DNA of 64,000 bases. Origin: Phoenix dactylifera. Taxonomy: Eukaryota; Streptophyta; Magnoliopsida; Arecales; Arecaceae. The notes beneath the pieces were generated by a model. The model had not been told where the DNA came from. It saw only the letters and a program-made list of their open reading frames with translations, and did not search any database. The stretch spans positions 7,729,194 through 7,793,193 of the forward strand of contig NC_052405.1 in assembly GCF_009389715.1 (NCBI RefSeq). Direction: 5' to 3'. Positions 1 through 11,980 of the stretch are shown here, piece after piece. Each line of letters opens with the position of its first letter. Within the stretch, counting starts at the first letter, position 1. Made by a program: the position numbers and the translations under genes.

Positions 1-2858
1 AGTACTCGCTCTGCAAGCTGCTCATGAAAGACCCGTCTAACAAGATCTGCATCCCATCTCTGCTCCCCCTGAACAAACAGAGAGCTCACTGTGCGCCCCT
101 CCAACCAAACATGGTCCATCAATGTAGGCCAGTCCTGCAGTCTGCCCTCCGAAAGCCACATGTCCTCTAGAATGCTGATAGTCCGACCATCCCCAATCTC
201 CCACCGGATCATAGGCAACACCCCCGGGGCACGAGAGCAAATCTCTCTCCAGATAAATGAAGACCCACGTCCAGCTCTGAAAGTGGCCGAAGAGATGGGG
301 TCACCATACTTCGCCCTCAGCAGAGAAGCCCAAAGACTCCCCGGCTCCAAAAGAAATCTAACTGCAAGCCTAGTGGCCAGTGTCTCCCTGCGCTCGACTA
401 GAGAGTGGACTCCCAGTCCACCCCGGCTGGTTGGCTGACAAATGACCTCCCAAGCCAATAGGTGGATGCCCTCTCTATCCCCATGGTGCCCCCAAATGAA
501 ACTCCTGAACATCCTCTCTAGGTTGCGGATAACAGACACCGGTACTAGAGTATTGGACATTAGGTAAACAGGAATAGAACTCAAAACTGACCTCAGTAGA
601 GTGACTCTGCCCATCATCGATAAAGTACTCGCCTGCCAGCTCTCCAGTCTCCGTCTGATACACGTCTCCATAACCGTGCACTCCCCCTGCCGCAGGCGCC
701 GGCCAGTAATCGGAACCCCGAGGTATGTAAGGGTCCCCTCCTGCTCGGCTATCCCCAAACTGCTCACGATGGAGGCCTTCACCCTAGGGTCAGTCCTCGG
801 GCTAAAGCTGATGGCCGACTTAGAAAGGTTGACCATCTGACCTGAAGCTCCACAGTATCCCTCCAGGATCCCCCTAATCGTCAGAGCTGACCTCCGTGTC
901 GCGCGGGTCAATAGTAAGCAGTCATCCGCAAACAATAAATGTGAGATACATGTCACATCCCTCGCCGGCCTATATGCCTCAATCTCCTGTGCCGCTGATG
1001 CATGGCGAAGTGCTCGAGACAGGTAATCCGAGCATATGATGGACAACAATGGTGACAACGGGCAACCCTGCCTCAGGCCCACTGATGACTCAAAGTATCG
1101 CGATGGGGAGCCATTTATCAGTAATGCAAAAGATGGTGACAGAATACACCCCTGAATCCATCTAATCCACTGTGGATGGAAACCAAACCTCTCCAATGCT
1201 CGCCCAACAAAGTCCCACCTCATCCTATCATATGCCCGCTCCATATCCAATTTGACCCCCATCAGACTCCTACATCGAGGAGCACACTGCAAATCAGTCA
1301 TGAACTCATGAGCACACAGGACATTGTCAGAAATCGAGCGTCCTCCAACAAAGGCTCCCTGCTCCTGACAAATAATCCTGGGCAAGACACCTTTCAATCT
1401 CTGTACTAGCACCTTCGCCACTACTTTGTGCATAGTCGTGCACAGACTGATAGGACGAAAGTGGCCCGGCTCAACTGGGTCATGTCTCTTCGGGATCAAA
1501 GTAATAAAGGTCCGCCTCCACTCCATAGGCATCGATGCCGATACAAAGAACTGCTGAATAGCCTCTACAATCTCCTGTCTAATAATCTGCCAATACCTCC
1601 TGAAGAAAAGTGGGGGAAAGCCATCTGGGCCTGGGGCTTTATCCTCACCTAGGGACCATAAGGCCTCCTGAATCTCCATCTCTGACACTGGTCTGCTCAA
1701 ATCTGCATTCTCTCCCTCGGTGATCTGCACCTCTGGAACCAACCCCCACTCAACGCCATCCTCATCCGACCTCCCTATGTCAGTCCATCTGGCATGAAAG
1801 AACTGCAGTAAAGTGCTCCTGACAACCTCCATATCCTCTGACTCCTGACCCCTGCTGTCCCTGATCCTACGAATCCTGTTCTGCTGTCTCCGCATGATGG
1901 TCGACTGATGAAAAAACCTCGTGTTGCGGTCCCCCTCACGAATCCACTGAACCCTCGACTTCTGTCTCCAGAATACCTCCTGCTGTCTAAGTAAAGAATG
2001 ATGCCTAGCCAAAAGCCTCCTGAGCTCCCCCTGATCCTCCTCAGACAGTCCTCCCCCACTATCCTCTTGGGCCTGCGCCGCAGTAATGGATGCTTCAACT
2101 TCCTCCACCCTTCTAAATAAATTCCCCACTTCCTCCTTATTCCACCGAGTCAGTCGGCGTCTCGTCAGCTCAAGCTTCCGGGTCACCCTATACATCGCAC
2201 TCCCACGAACAGGCGTCCTCCAGGCCTCCCTCACCACATCCCAAGACCTCGGATAGGACAACCAAATCTTCTCAAACCGAAAAGGACAATGAGACTGAAC
2301 AGAGTGTGATGTACTAACCAATATGGGGCTGTGGTCAGAGGCAATCCTAGGCAGGTGGCGCACCCAATAGTCTGAGAATCTCTGAATCCAACCGGTAGAG
2401 GCAAACACTCGGTCAAGCCGCTCCCAAACTCTGGCCTGGCCCTGCTGGTTGTTGCACCAAGTGAATCTCGGACCTGTGAAGCCGAGGTCAGCAAGCCCAT
2501 TAGACATCAAAAAATCCTGAAATTCCCGAACCTCAATTTTGTTGGTGAATGCCTTCCCGCCCCTCTTCTCCATCGGACCATCAATGCAATTGAAGTCCCC
2601 AGCTACCATCACCGGGTGCCCCAACTGAATGAGACTTGTGGCCTCCTCCCACAACACACGTCTCTCCCTATAGTCTATACTTGCATATACAGCAAGTAAA
2701 ACCCATGGGGGAGCACTACCCTCTTATATCACTAAATTCACCTGCTGCCTGCACTGGTGGAAGACGTCAATGTTGCACGACCCCACCCTCCACAATACGA
2801 TAATCCCCCCTGATAACCCCTGTGACTCATTTGCAACGTTGAAAAAAAATAACAGCGT
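1..2858 (-). mobile_element. 5'-truncated LINE (L1-type) ORF2: endonuclease and reverse transcriptase
   Basis: Read on the minus strand, one frame runs from about 2858 to the left edge. In order it shows the end of an endonuclease domain (GLSGGIIVLWR near 2800; VAGDFNCIDGP near 2600; SDHSPI near 2325), a linker with WIREGDRNTRFFH near 1920, the RT entry motif KAPGPDGFPP near 1630, KLDMERAYDRM near 1245, GCPLSPLLSIICSDYL near 1050, the catalytic FADD box at 921-932 and the thumb region. The codon register is the same at 59, 932, 1244 and 2609. The start of the endonuclease is missing at the right end, as in 5'-truncated L1 insertions, and the 3' end lies outside the window. One in-frame TAA at 2724-2726 interrupts the endonuclease; about 900 codons after it are open. 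The product would nick DNA and prime reverse transcription at the target. I saw no target-site duplication because only one end is visible. Confidence 0.9.
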
Positions 2859-4173
2859 CGCCGGGCACTTCAAAAAGTTTCTTTAGGCATATATAGCTGA
2901 CATTCCCACCTTTTTATATTTTTTACTTTTTTTGTATTTGACTGATATACTCAAGCTAAAGCTATATGAATTGCTATTTAAAAAAAAAAAAAACAGCTGT
3001 TATGGCTCAAAATGCCTAAACCAGTGTTATAATGTTCCGTTTCAACACAAGTAGTGGTTATTATTATTTATCATTCTTATGGTTCCCTTGGTAAAATAAT
3101 AATTTTAAAAATCAAGTTCTTTTTGTTTTTTTTAATGTACCATTTGAAAATATTTTTTTGTGAAGTAAGAGTGATTTAGATAATAGCACCAGTTTTGGTA
3201 AAATTATAATACTGTTATTAAAGCCATCCAAATAATTATTATAATAGTTAAAAATATTTTTGTCAATATCCACCATAATGAGACACTGGAACTTTGCTCC
3301 ATTTGTTAATAGACAACCAGCTTGATTTTTTTTCAAAGAATGAATTATTTATTGATTATATGAGATGTTTTGATTGTATACTCACTATATAACTCGTGTC
3401 TGTCTACCAAGGCCAAAAATAAATATATTTAGATTTCTTTAAATTATATTGCTTTTAATGAAAATTTTGTATTTATTCAAATCACATTTCAAACTGTCAG
3501 CTTAGGTACGAAGCTTTTGTATGAATCGACGGATTTGTTATTTGGTTAGTTTAGTCGAATAGATACCACGTTGCATGATCTTGATCGTAAAGATGATGAA
3601 ATTATCTGGCAACTTGAGCAATATTATTGTGCTAGTGAAGGTAGATTAGCCAGGCATTTTGTACCTCATTTCTCTTGAAGGTGATAATTTTGAGATCTGT
3701 GTGGTTTCACCAAAAAAGTATAGCTTATGGATTCTATTTTTGTAAAAACATAGTTCCACATGGTACATGCGATAATCTCTTTATTATAATTTAATCTGAT
3801 ACAAGTTTAACCAAAAGTAATCAAACAAAATTTAACATCAATTAGTCCCCACCATTAAGGATAAAGTAAAAAAACAAGATGACAAATTAATGCAAGTCTT
3901 CACAAAGAAGGGCGTCAACCCAATAATCCTATCAAACATCCTTTCAGAGTCCAATTTTCTCCCAGGACAGTTTAACATCACTTTTTCCTCTCCGAACCGG
4001 CTGGCCCTCTTTGCTTCTTACATAATTTTAAGAAGAATATTTGATTTCTTTTTGTTTTTGAGATAGCTTTTTTTTATTACATATCAAAAGTAATCCTCCG
4101 TCATGTTGTTTTATCCGTGCCCAAAGAGTTATTTAGGCTGAATTAAATTGGTTAAAATAAACATTATAGCTTC
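2859..4173. other. AT-rich intergenic stretch, no gene seen
   Basis: This stretch is AT-rich with long A/T runs. Neither strand gives a reading frame that resembles a protein. It separates the LINE at the left edge from the decayed LINE tail on the right. I see no promoter or repeat structure I can support. Confidence 0.5.
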
Positions 4174-4785
4174 TTCTTTTTTTTTTTTTTTTGGGTACAA
4201 CAGGGACTTCCAGTGTGGGTGTGGGTCATGAGATCTATAAAAAAAAAAAAAAAAGTACATAGTGTAAAAGAGTAGGAATAGTCACATCGTTCTCTTGAAT
4301 AAAATCTTCGAAGTGATGGACCGCATAAGATGCCACCCAATCCACAATATTGTTTACCTCCCTATAGACGCGTGTAGTCCGATAAGAGGCGCATTCACTC
4401 AGAACACTGCAGATGTCGTGGAGCAGCTGCATTCCACTAGCCGCGTGCCCTCGGCCCTGAATCCACTAGCTGCATCACCGTGACAGCCTTTCTCAAGAAG
4501 AATGCAGTCCGCACCTAACACCCGTCCTGCATAGATGATGCCCTCTCATGCTGCTTTGAGCTCAGCACCCACGACGAACTGATCAAATATCCGCCGGCTT
4601 CCGGCCGCTATGACTGGTCTGGGATGACAAACTCTACAGTTGCGCTACTTTCTCTCGTACCAACGCTATCATTGAAGTTCACCTTAAAAAAGTTAGGCGG
4701 TGAGAGCTTCCAAGAGGCGAATACTGTCTTAGATACTATGGAGCTAAATGAGAACTTCTTTTTTTTTTTTTTGACCATCTTAAGA
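4174..4785 (-). pseudogene. Decayed LINE 3' end with RNase H (RVT_3-type) remnant
   Basis: On the minus strand, short conserved pieces in changing frames match the C-terminal RNase H of plant LINEs: FFKVNFNDSV near 4680, FVVGAELKAA near 4580, and RVYREVNNIVDWVASYAVHH near 4330. Stops and frame changes interrupt them, so no product is expected. The T-run at 4176-4192 is the poly(A) tail of this minus-strand copy and marks its 3' end. Another T-run sits near its 5' border (4758-4772). It is a separate, older insertion from the LINE at the left edge. Its length, orientation and tail fit a 5'-truncated retrocopy. Confidence 0.7.
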
Positions 4786-4880
4786 GACAACAATGCACTG
4801 ATGCTAATAACCAAGGCCGCATGAAGCAGAGGTCGGTTAAAGGTAGATGGAAATGTTGGTCCGGCGACGCTGCTAAAGTG

Positions 4881-4891
4881 AAAACTCGACG
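4881..4891 (+). repeat. Left target-site duplication of the SINE
   Basis: AAAACTCGACG here is repeated at 5274-5284 directly after the SINE's A-rich tail. The flanking GGTCCG matches GTCCG downstream with one base difference. Confidence 0.75.
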
Positions 4892-4896
4892 GTCCG

Positions 4897-5273
4897 GCTA
4901 CTGAGGTGGTAGCCTAGTGGGAGCGTGGCCTTACTTCCAACCAAGTAGTTCCGAGTTCGAAACGTACAGGCGTCGATTAAATTGTGGAGACCGGATGCTC
5001 CCTGCTCGGACACGGGATCTGAAAGGGCGTATTGCTCTGCTAGTAGCCTCGGTGGTGCCAGGTGTGACGTACTCGCACGTGGTATTCATGCCGGAGCTCA
5101 GAGGGGTAACCGAGCCGGGCCCACGAGTGAGGAGGGTACGAGTAAAACCGATCGGGGTGCCCAACACACGGTCATTTTTGTCCGCATCGAATATTCTTCT
5201 GGTGGGATGGGGGCTGCTATGCGGGAGTGGGCTTGTTCCTTCCTCCCCTCTTGTCCTTTTTTAAAGAAAAAAA
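4897..5273 (+). mobile_element. tRNA-derived SINE with target-site duplications
   Basis: An internal RNA polymerase III promoter is visible: box A at 4907-4921 (TGGTAGCCTAGTGGG) and box B at 4953-4963 (GAGTTCGAAAC). A GC-rich body of about 300 bp follows, ending in a T6/A-run tail at 5258-5277. The sequence AAAACTCGACG occurs at 4881-4891 just before the element and again at 5274-5284 just after it. The match continues as GTCCG against TCCG with one extra base, so the target-site duplication is about 15 bp. Tail, duplication and pol III boxes together identify a LINE-mobilised SINE. It is unrelated to the Au-type SINEs elsewhere in the window. Its position just upstream of the KIWI coding start means it may lie in that promoter. 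Confidence 0.8.
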
Positions 5274-5284
5274 AAAACTCGACG
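5274..5284 (+). repeat. Right target-site duplication of the SINE
   Basis: This copy of AAAACTCGACG follows the A-run that ends the SINE and matches the copy at 4881-4891. Its first A residues cannot be told apart from the poly(A) tail. Confidence 0.75.
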
Positions 5285-5507
5285 TCCGAGTCCAACCCAA
5301 ATCAGATTGGTCCACGACTCGATCCCGGTCCCTCTGCCCCTCTGACCGGTGGAACCGGTTCGTCCACGGCCCACGCTCTCCGTCCTCCGCCCTCCGAAAA
5401 GCGAAGCCCGCCTATACGGCCCTCCGAGAAACCTTCTATTTCTCTCGCTTTCACTTGCTATTCCCCGAGGGAGTTCTAGAAAAGAAGGGGCGGAGGAACG
5501 TGGAGCG
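5285..5507 (+). promoter_or_regulatory. Probable KIWI core promoter and 5' UTR
   Basis: This GC-rich segment lies between the right TSD of the SINE and the KIWI start codon. It is rich in CCTCCG and TCTCTCGC pyrimidine tracts, typical of plant 5' UTRs. I cannot place the transcription start. The SINE lies immediately upstream, so any distal promoter elements would have been displaced by about 380 bp. Confidence 0.4.
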
Positions 5508-8500
5508 ATGTGGAAGAAGGGGAAGAAGAGGAACGACGAGGAGTCCGCCGGTGGGGACTCCGACGGAGCGCCACCGTCAAAGAAGCTCGCCAAGGCGGAA
5601 TCCGATGACGATGGCATCGTCGTCTGTGAGGTTTGATCTTCGCTTGCTAAAATTCTAGCTCCATTTATTTCAGCTCTCGGTTGGCGTGTGCGTTTATGGG
5701 ACGAAGTGGGTGGATTTGAGGTTTAGATATCGAAGAACAGGAGGGTTTCGGTGCGGAGCTGGCAGGGGAAGGTCGTGGTGGACATCAGAGAGTTCTACAT
5801 CAAGGACGGGAAGCAACTCCCTGGAAGGAAAGGTATTTTCTCTCCCCTTTTCTCTATTTGATTCTTTTTTTTTCGTTCCAAAGCCAAAAGTTGTTGGTTT
5901 TTTGTTAGGTTTGTTTGTTTCTGTTGCATTCTTTGACATTTTAATTGGGAGCGGGGAGTTAGGGTTCTCCAGTTTCAGAATCTTGGTTCGAATGTTATGT
6001 CATAACGTTAACAATATCATAAGCACCACTTGGAAAAGTAACCAGGTAAACTGTGTCCATGCCTTCTTGTTCGGAAAAGGCTGAGGTTTCTATAGTTTGA
6101 GATTTCTTCTCTGCGGGTATGCTGGAAAGGTCAAAGAGAGAAATGCTGAAAAAGTGAAAGAAATAACTAAAACCGCATTGATTTATTAAATCTATAAGGT
6201 ATTGCGGATATGTTAGTTTCCTGCCTCAGGGATGTCTGAAGAATGGATCTTGTCTTAATATTAGGGAAGAAGACAAGATGGTTGGAGTGACCAAGAATAA
6301 TGCATCAGGGACTAGTTAAATAATAGGGCAAACAAATGGATTTGAAGAATAGGGAAGGTAAATATAGGGTCTGTATATCCTGCAGGATATCCCTTTCAAA
6401 GTACCGATACAGTTACCTTGTGTAGCACTTGAAGGTACTAGCTGTAACTTTTCCAAGTGCCAGGAAAGTGACTTTATGTCAGTAGAAGAGAACCAAGTCA
6501 AGGTGATGGACAAATACTAAAATAGATGTCCCAGAAAATGCGTTTAATGTATACATTGGTTTGTATCATAAGGCTTTGGTGAATTGATTCTAGACAGTCC
6601 ACAAGTCCATCAAAGCAGAACCATAAGTTATGAGGCAAATGGCTAGTCTGATAATGGTCCTAAAGTGTAAAGGTTGCAACCTTCTCTTATTGACGAGCTA
6701 TTGGTGGGGGAAGGAATCATGCCAAACCTTTGCATGGCAATGTATAATCTATTTTGCAAAATTTAGGATCCGATTCTCGTTATCATAGACAATGGATGTT
6801 CATTCAAATTATGCTTGCTTATAACAACAACAATGACAACGACAACTGAATTTTAGTTATTTTATTTTGAACCTGCCATTGATGGGGTAGGAGACCATGG
6901 CCAGACCTACTTTCTTAAAATTGTGGATACACATGCTGTTCAATCATCTGCTAGGATGTCCAGCGTGTCAAGTGACAAGAGTGGCCTTGCATATTGGATA
7001 GGATATGAAGTTATGGTCATCCTAGCAAAGCAAGAGGTCATTACCACTGCTACATTTGTTTTTTAAATGGCACAAGGAATGTCTACAGCGGACATCCAAC
7101 ATCCCTAGGACTGGTGTGTTCTTCCATGCAGTTCAGTTCAATCATGTAATGACATTCAACATCTAAAAAAGACTGATTTATGTGTATTTACAAGAACGAG
7201 CATATATAGTAGTTGAAAATTTAGATTCTAAACCTTTTGATCTCTTCTATTTGAATGATATAAAGATGATAAGTTAGATAGTCAAATCTATGATAAATGG
7301 TAGGAATATAGGGTGATTGCCTTTCTCTTTTGCTTATTAGGAGATTTGCATTCTTTGCTTTGAGTTGAGACTTGTCCCATTGGAGCTGTGCGGATTAGTT
7401 TATGTTATCTACATTCATGAAAGGGGCAGTATTGTTCCTGACTTCCTATAGTCATGGATGAAATATTTGAGGCCAGGTACTTTGTCATAACTCTTAAGGG
7501 CATAAAGATTTTCTAAGGCTTGCTGCTATTCTTTAAGTAAGATCACACTCTTTGCCTTCTTTCTTTGTGATACATGCATGAGTTGAAAAAGGAAAATGCC
7601 CCTTCTTTTTTTAAAATCTGTTTGGTTAGTTGTTCACATTTAATTTGTAGCCTCTGGATCACCCTTATGATCCCAATGCTCTTCTATAGCCTTGGTTAAA
7701 TACGCTTCTTCTTGGGTGATCAATATTTCAGAAATCTAAATGAATTCTCATCTTTCTAGGCTGGCTGATGACCAAGTTATGTTGTACTGTCCCTAGCTTC
7801 ATTACTGTCCTACAGTATTAACATGCAATGGGGTTCTTGTTGTGCCTTTTTTTGGGTTTGAGGTGTGCCTTTCTATACATGGTCTTGGGTCAAGGTGATG
7901 CAATTCATACTTAATCTGCCAACAATGCTCTCACGGTTGTTTTTTGGATAGTCAAGCTATGGATTTAAGCTTTGAAAAATGACTCGTTATTAGGGAATGG
8001 AACTGCCTGACAAACGTATCAGGTCTTGAGCAGCAACTTCCAGATGCACCTTATATTTCTGTTGCATTTATTGATTAGTGTTCAGGATGGGATTCTGGAA
8101 GGGCATGTGTGCCATGAAGGTGGTATGCTGGATTGCTTACAGGTCCCCAGGTAATTGTCCTTTCCTCTGGGACATAGCTCAGATCTGCTCCCACATCACT
8201 TCCAACAGCTCGTATCTGCTCCAACATCACTTCCCTCCATATGACACACATATTTCGTGAAGGGAATTAACTTGCTGATGTGGTCACCAATATAGCTTGT
8301 TCCCTGCCCTATCCTTGGACTGATAGCGATGGGGAGCCTATTCCCCTATTTGCAATGCAGGCACCTTAGGGGCAGCTTTTAATTGTGCACAATTCCTTTT
8401 GGGGCCTTCCTTTGTATCATCAAAAATAGAAGAGGAAAGGCATGTTGCACCATCTTTACTTTTGGGATTCATTTGAATTTGAGCTGGGTAAGTAAATCCA

Positions 8501-11500
8501 TTCCATGTTCTTCAAGTTAGTGTCAGTTGCAAGGATCTGATGAACTGTCCTACGAGAGTAAACATATCTTCACAAAGTACAAGGAAATTACAAAACTTCT
8601 GGAGTTTGTAAATTTTAGTGGCTACCCTAGATGATAATAAATGATCTTATTGTACTGTTGTATGTCTTATTCCCCTTGTTCTTTATGTTATGTGTTATTG
8701 GTATCATAGGTTTGTACTTATCGTGTACCAGTCTTGTTTTCACCTATTTCTTGTGTCATTGCTAGGTACTTGTTAAGGGGCTTTGATCTTTCTGGTAATG
8801 TGATGATCATAAGATTTAAGTAAAATAAAGCTACATAAACATTTTTTCCATGTTTGTTCTTCTGATGTGGTTGAAACTCAATGTCCCTAATCATATTCAT
8901 TTGTATTGATGGTGCTAACACGACGGATTATCCAAAATGAAGATTTTTGTGAGGTGGGCTGATGTTCTTTCAAAGCTTACCTAATTAACTTTGAGATGTT
9001 CTTTTTGTATTATCATGTTTCAGCTAAGATTACTGACCCTATGGGTTAGTAGTATAAAGAGAATCCCCCCTCTTTGCTGGTTAGCCTTAAGATGCTTATT
9101 TGATTGATAAGGGAAGGTTATTATCATTTTCAGTTTTTGCTAAAACTCTAAACATTAGTAGTCCACATGTTGCTATGAACTCCAATTGTTTTTTTGGGTT
9201 TTACATTCTTTCTTACATATGATGAGGGTGAGTCTTGGCACAACAGTATGGTTGCTCCATTGTGACATGAAGTTCATGATTTTGGAACTCGAAAATAGCA
9301 TCTCCTTATGCGAGAGTAAGGCTGCATACATCTGATCCTCCCTAGACCTCTCAATGGTGGGAGTCTTGTATGCTAGGCTGCCCCTTTTGGATACTTTCTT
9401 ATATAATATTATCAAATTCCTGCAGTTTCACTAAAGAAGTGAGTTCCCGCTTAATATGTTTGTTTTAAAGTTTTTTTCTTTTAAACTTTTTTCCTTTTTT
9501 TATTTAAACAATCATTTAGATAGATTTTTTGGCTACTAAAAGAAGGGCATAACCCACCTTTAACATGATATTTAGTTAAGTTCTCAAAAACGTGACAGTG
9601 ACTTACACTTCTTGGAAGATGCTTGCAAAGATAGAAGATTTAACATTAAGTGGGTGTATGTAGCAAGAGTCTAGAGAGATTTCCTTCAGTCTTTTGGAAA
9701 GATACTTTTAGCATCCTAAATATCTATTTCTATATTGACAGGCTCTTAACTTCAATTAAGACTTTGTAACTAAAGAAAAAGAGAAAAAAGAAATGACATT
9801 AATCAAGAGTACTGGCTCGTGGTATATTAGTGTCTTTGTAGAGCCTAGATGGTGGAAGTACCATGTTAGTAGTGTTATGATTAAGTAGGAGATTGGACAA
9901 TTGTAGCTTAAACTCTCGTGCTTGTGCATTACATGGTTATGGCTATTGGAGTGTAGAAATGTGGAAGAATTTATTCTTGGGGGAGAGGTTTTTTTACTAC
10001 CCATTGTCCATTATCTTCCTCCTGTTTCTTGAGGAAAAAGAAAGGTTTCTTTTCTTTCTTTCTTTTTGTGCACGCGCATTTTTTTTTTTTGTGTGTGTGT
10101 GTGTTGTGCGGGGGCGTGGGGGGGTGGGGGAGGGGTAGGTCTGTTGAGGTTGAGTTGAGAAATGTGGCAAAATTTTAAGCAAGGGAGTGGAAAAAAATGC
10201 AGAGTGGAAGGATACAATCAAAGGTCTTGACAAGCTGTGGGTGCAATAAATATAGACAACCATGCAAAACCGCAGCCAGATTCCCTGTGTAACTTGGACA
10301 ACTGGCCTATCTAATAGCATCCTGAGGCCTTTAGGATTTGTAAAACAAAATGCAAAAGGTAAAGCCAAAAGTTTCTTGACCTAGAATGGTAAAGTCTTAT
10401 CATTTCACGTGATATTATTTTTAATAAAATATAAAAATGACAAATGAACAGCTTATGCAGGCTGATTTATGGTCTTCTCACCAACCTTCAATTGAAGAGG
10501 AGTTTCATCTACATCCACAAAAAATCCTGTTTGCCATAATGAAATAGAAAAAAAATAATACAACCTTCTGACTAGGATTTCAGGGATATAACTGGTAGTG
10601 CATCTCCAAAACTGACTAGGTCACTCAATCATCCTGGCACATGAGCTTGGTGTAATACCCTGCATGATACATAAATGCCATGATGGTTATTGTATCAGAG
10701 TACTCAACCATGTAACCAGATAAAAGGAACCTCTTGTATATTGTGGTACATTTGTCCATCTGATATAACTTATGGAATTGGAGGCTCAATTACTAAGAAT
10801 AGGTTGTTGGTAGGAGGCTTTCCATAAAAGCTCCTTTACAACCCTTGTTGATATTTTTCCTTGCAAGATCTATTGGCCTCTTGCTGGAGTCCTTGACATA
10901 TGAACAACTCCTCTTTCAACTTGACCACATATTGGAGCCTCTTCTGCTTAATTAATATGAAGCAAAGAAAGCATGACAACAAATGAGCTCGTTGGGGAAA
11001 AACTCTAGGATCATCTTCTCATGAAAGTCCTTACAATTCATATTTACCACCCTTCATGCTTGAAAGTGTGAAGTATTGGGTCCACACTTTACCCTTGTAT
11101 CAGGAAATTGCACTCGCCTAATATACCAAATATATTGCATTTTTTGATATTTAATTAGGCTATTAGATTTTGTAATAGTAGCTTGTCAGTTTCTGGCCAT
11201 CAATCTTCTGGTTCAAATCACAACTAGTTATGAGCATATCTACAGTGTGCGGTTTCAGAATTGATTCCCAGGGGGGGACAGTGGATAGTATTTTGGTTGA
11301 GATAGGGAAAGAAGGGAAATTGTCACAGGTTAAAAAATAATTTTGTAGATTAATTAAAAACTAATGAAATTTTTGATGGAGAGCTAAATCTAATAAACCT
11401 CGGAAAAAATTATCTGAGAACTCATGGAAAAAGTATTAAATTAATTGTGAAGTTGTTATGAACCAAAGAGTGATTTGGTTTGTTGAATCAGTTGGGATAA

Positions 11501-11980
11501 ACTTGGAAACAAGGAGGTTTGATGAAAAATTCAAGTCTTTCTGAGGTTTTTCAAATTATTTTATTTTATGTAGGATTATGAGTGTCAACCAAGTTTAGGA
11601 TCTTTGCCTGGTGATAAATGTTCTAATTCTTAAATCGTAACGAAGTTTTGTATTTAAGTGCTTCCATATTGTAACATTCTGCTTCCTTCCTTTCAGGCAT
11701 CTCGCTTCCCTTGGATCAGGTATGTGTTTCTTTATTATCATTTCCTTTTTCTTGCTATAGTGCTAACGTTTGTACCCTTTTCTTTTGCCCCATCATTTTC
11801 TTCCACCAAGAAACGTATCCATACTTTTGTTTTGGGATATCCTTAATTTGAGAGTTTCAGTTCCTGTCTAATTGTATGCTGCTTCCGGTTACTGCTAACC
11901 CTTTCTTCTCCCATATGAAGTGGAAAGTGCTGCGGGACCATATTGAGGAAATTGATGAGGCAGTAAAGGAAAATTCGTAG
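5508..11980 (+). CDS. KIWI: RNA polymerase II transcriptional coactivator KIWI (PC4 family)
   Basis: Coding exons are 5508-5630, 5727-5832, 11697-11719 and 11921-11980. Phases fit and give 103 aa, the usual size of plant KIWI proteins. Residues 1-40 are the acidic, lysine-rich N-terminal tail (MWKKGKKRND, then DDDGIVVCE). Residues 42-103 are the PC4 C-terminal domain, with ISKNRRVSVRSW, VDIREFYIKDGKQLPGRK, ISLPLDQWKVLRDHIEEID and a final acidic helix. PC4 proteins dimerise, bind single-stranded or melted DNA in the nucleus and assist RNA polymerase II activators. The start is the first ATG in frame with the conserved region, after GC-rich leader sequence with several upstream stops. Intron 2 is 5.9 kb and separates the first two exons from a 23-nt exon. 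A SINE lies about 230 bp upstream of the start. The family assignment is firm. KIWI rather than KELP is favoured because no N-terminal KELP-type extension is present. Confidence 0.93.
8150..8480 (+). pseudogene. Possible LINE RNase H remnant
   Basis: On the plus strand a broken reading shows THIFREGN, then LADVVTNIACS and LPYPW, between about 8236 and 8330. This resembles the HIFREGNxxAD motif of the RNase H domain at the end of plant LINEs. Frame changes and stops occur within a few dozen codons. The similarity covers only one short motif, so the assignment is tentative. Confidence 0.35.
9223..9392 (+). mobile_element. Au-type SINE (diverged copy)
   Basis: The order of segments matches the angiosperm Au SINE: a GAGTCTTGGCACAAC start, GGTTGCTCCATTGTGAC, a decayed B box (GGAACTCGAAA), GAGTAAGGCTGC, ATACATCTGA, GGTGGGAGTCTTGT, and the closing CTAGGCTGCCCCTTTT. 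A similar copy lies at 41695-41856. CTTTCTTACATAT at 9208-9220 and CTTTCTTATATA at 9394-9405 flank the element and look like a slightly diverged target-site duplication. It lies in KIWI intron 2. Confidence 0.75.
10081..10135 (+). repeat. T-run, GT microsatellite and G-quadruplex-type G runs
   Basis: A T-run and a GT repeat lead into G runs of 5, 7, 5 and 4 at 10110-10114, 10118-10124, 10126-10130 and 10132-10135. Loops of 3, 1 and 1 nt separate them. This satisfies the usual G-quadruplex pattern on the coding strand of the KIWI intron, so it could also form in the pre-mRNA. Confidence 0.6.

Larger units (their letters stand above)
5833..11696 (+). other. KIWI intron 2 (5.9 kb)
   Basis: The intron runs from a GTATTT donor to a TTTCAG acceptor. 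It contains a possible LINE RNase H remnant (8150-8480), an Au-type SINE (9223-9392), a G-rich run (10110-10135) and otherwise AT-rich sequence. The antisense strand of roughly 10000-10950 shows a short protein-like patch (KLKEELFICQGLQQEA) that I could not assign. I found no complete gene inside it. Confidence 0.75.

Noticed and set aside
4917..5658. Overlapping frames around the SINE and KIWI leader
   Set aside because: They cross the SINE and its A-run; only the short frame from 5508 matches a protein (KIWI exon 1).
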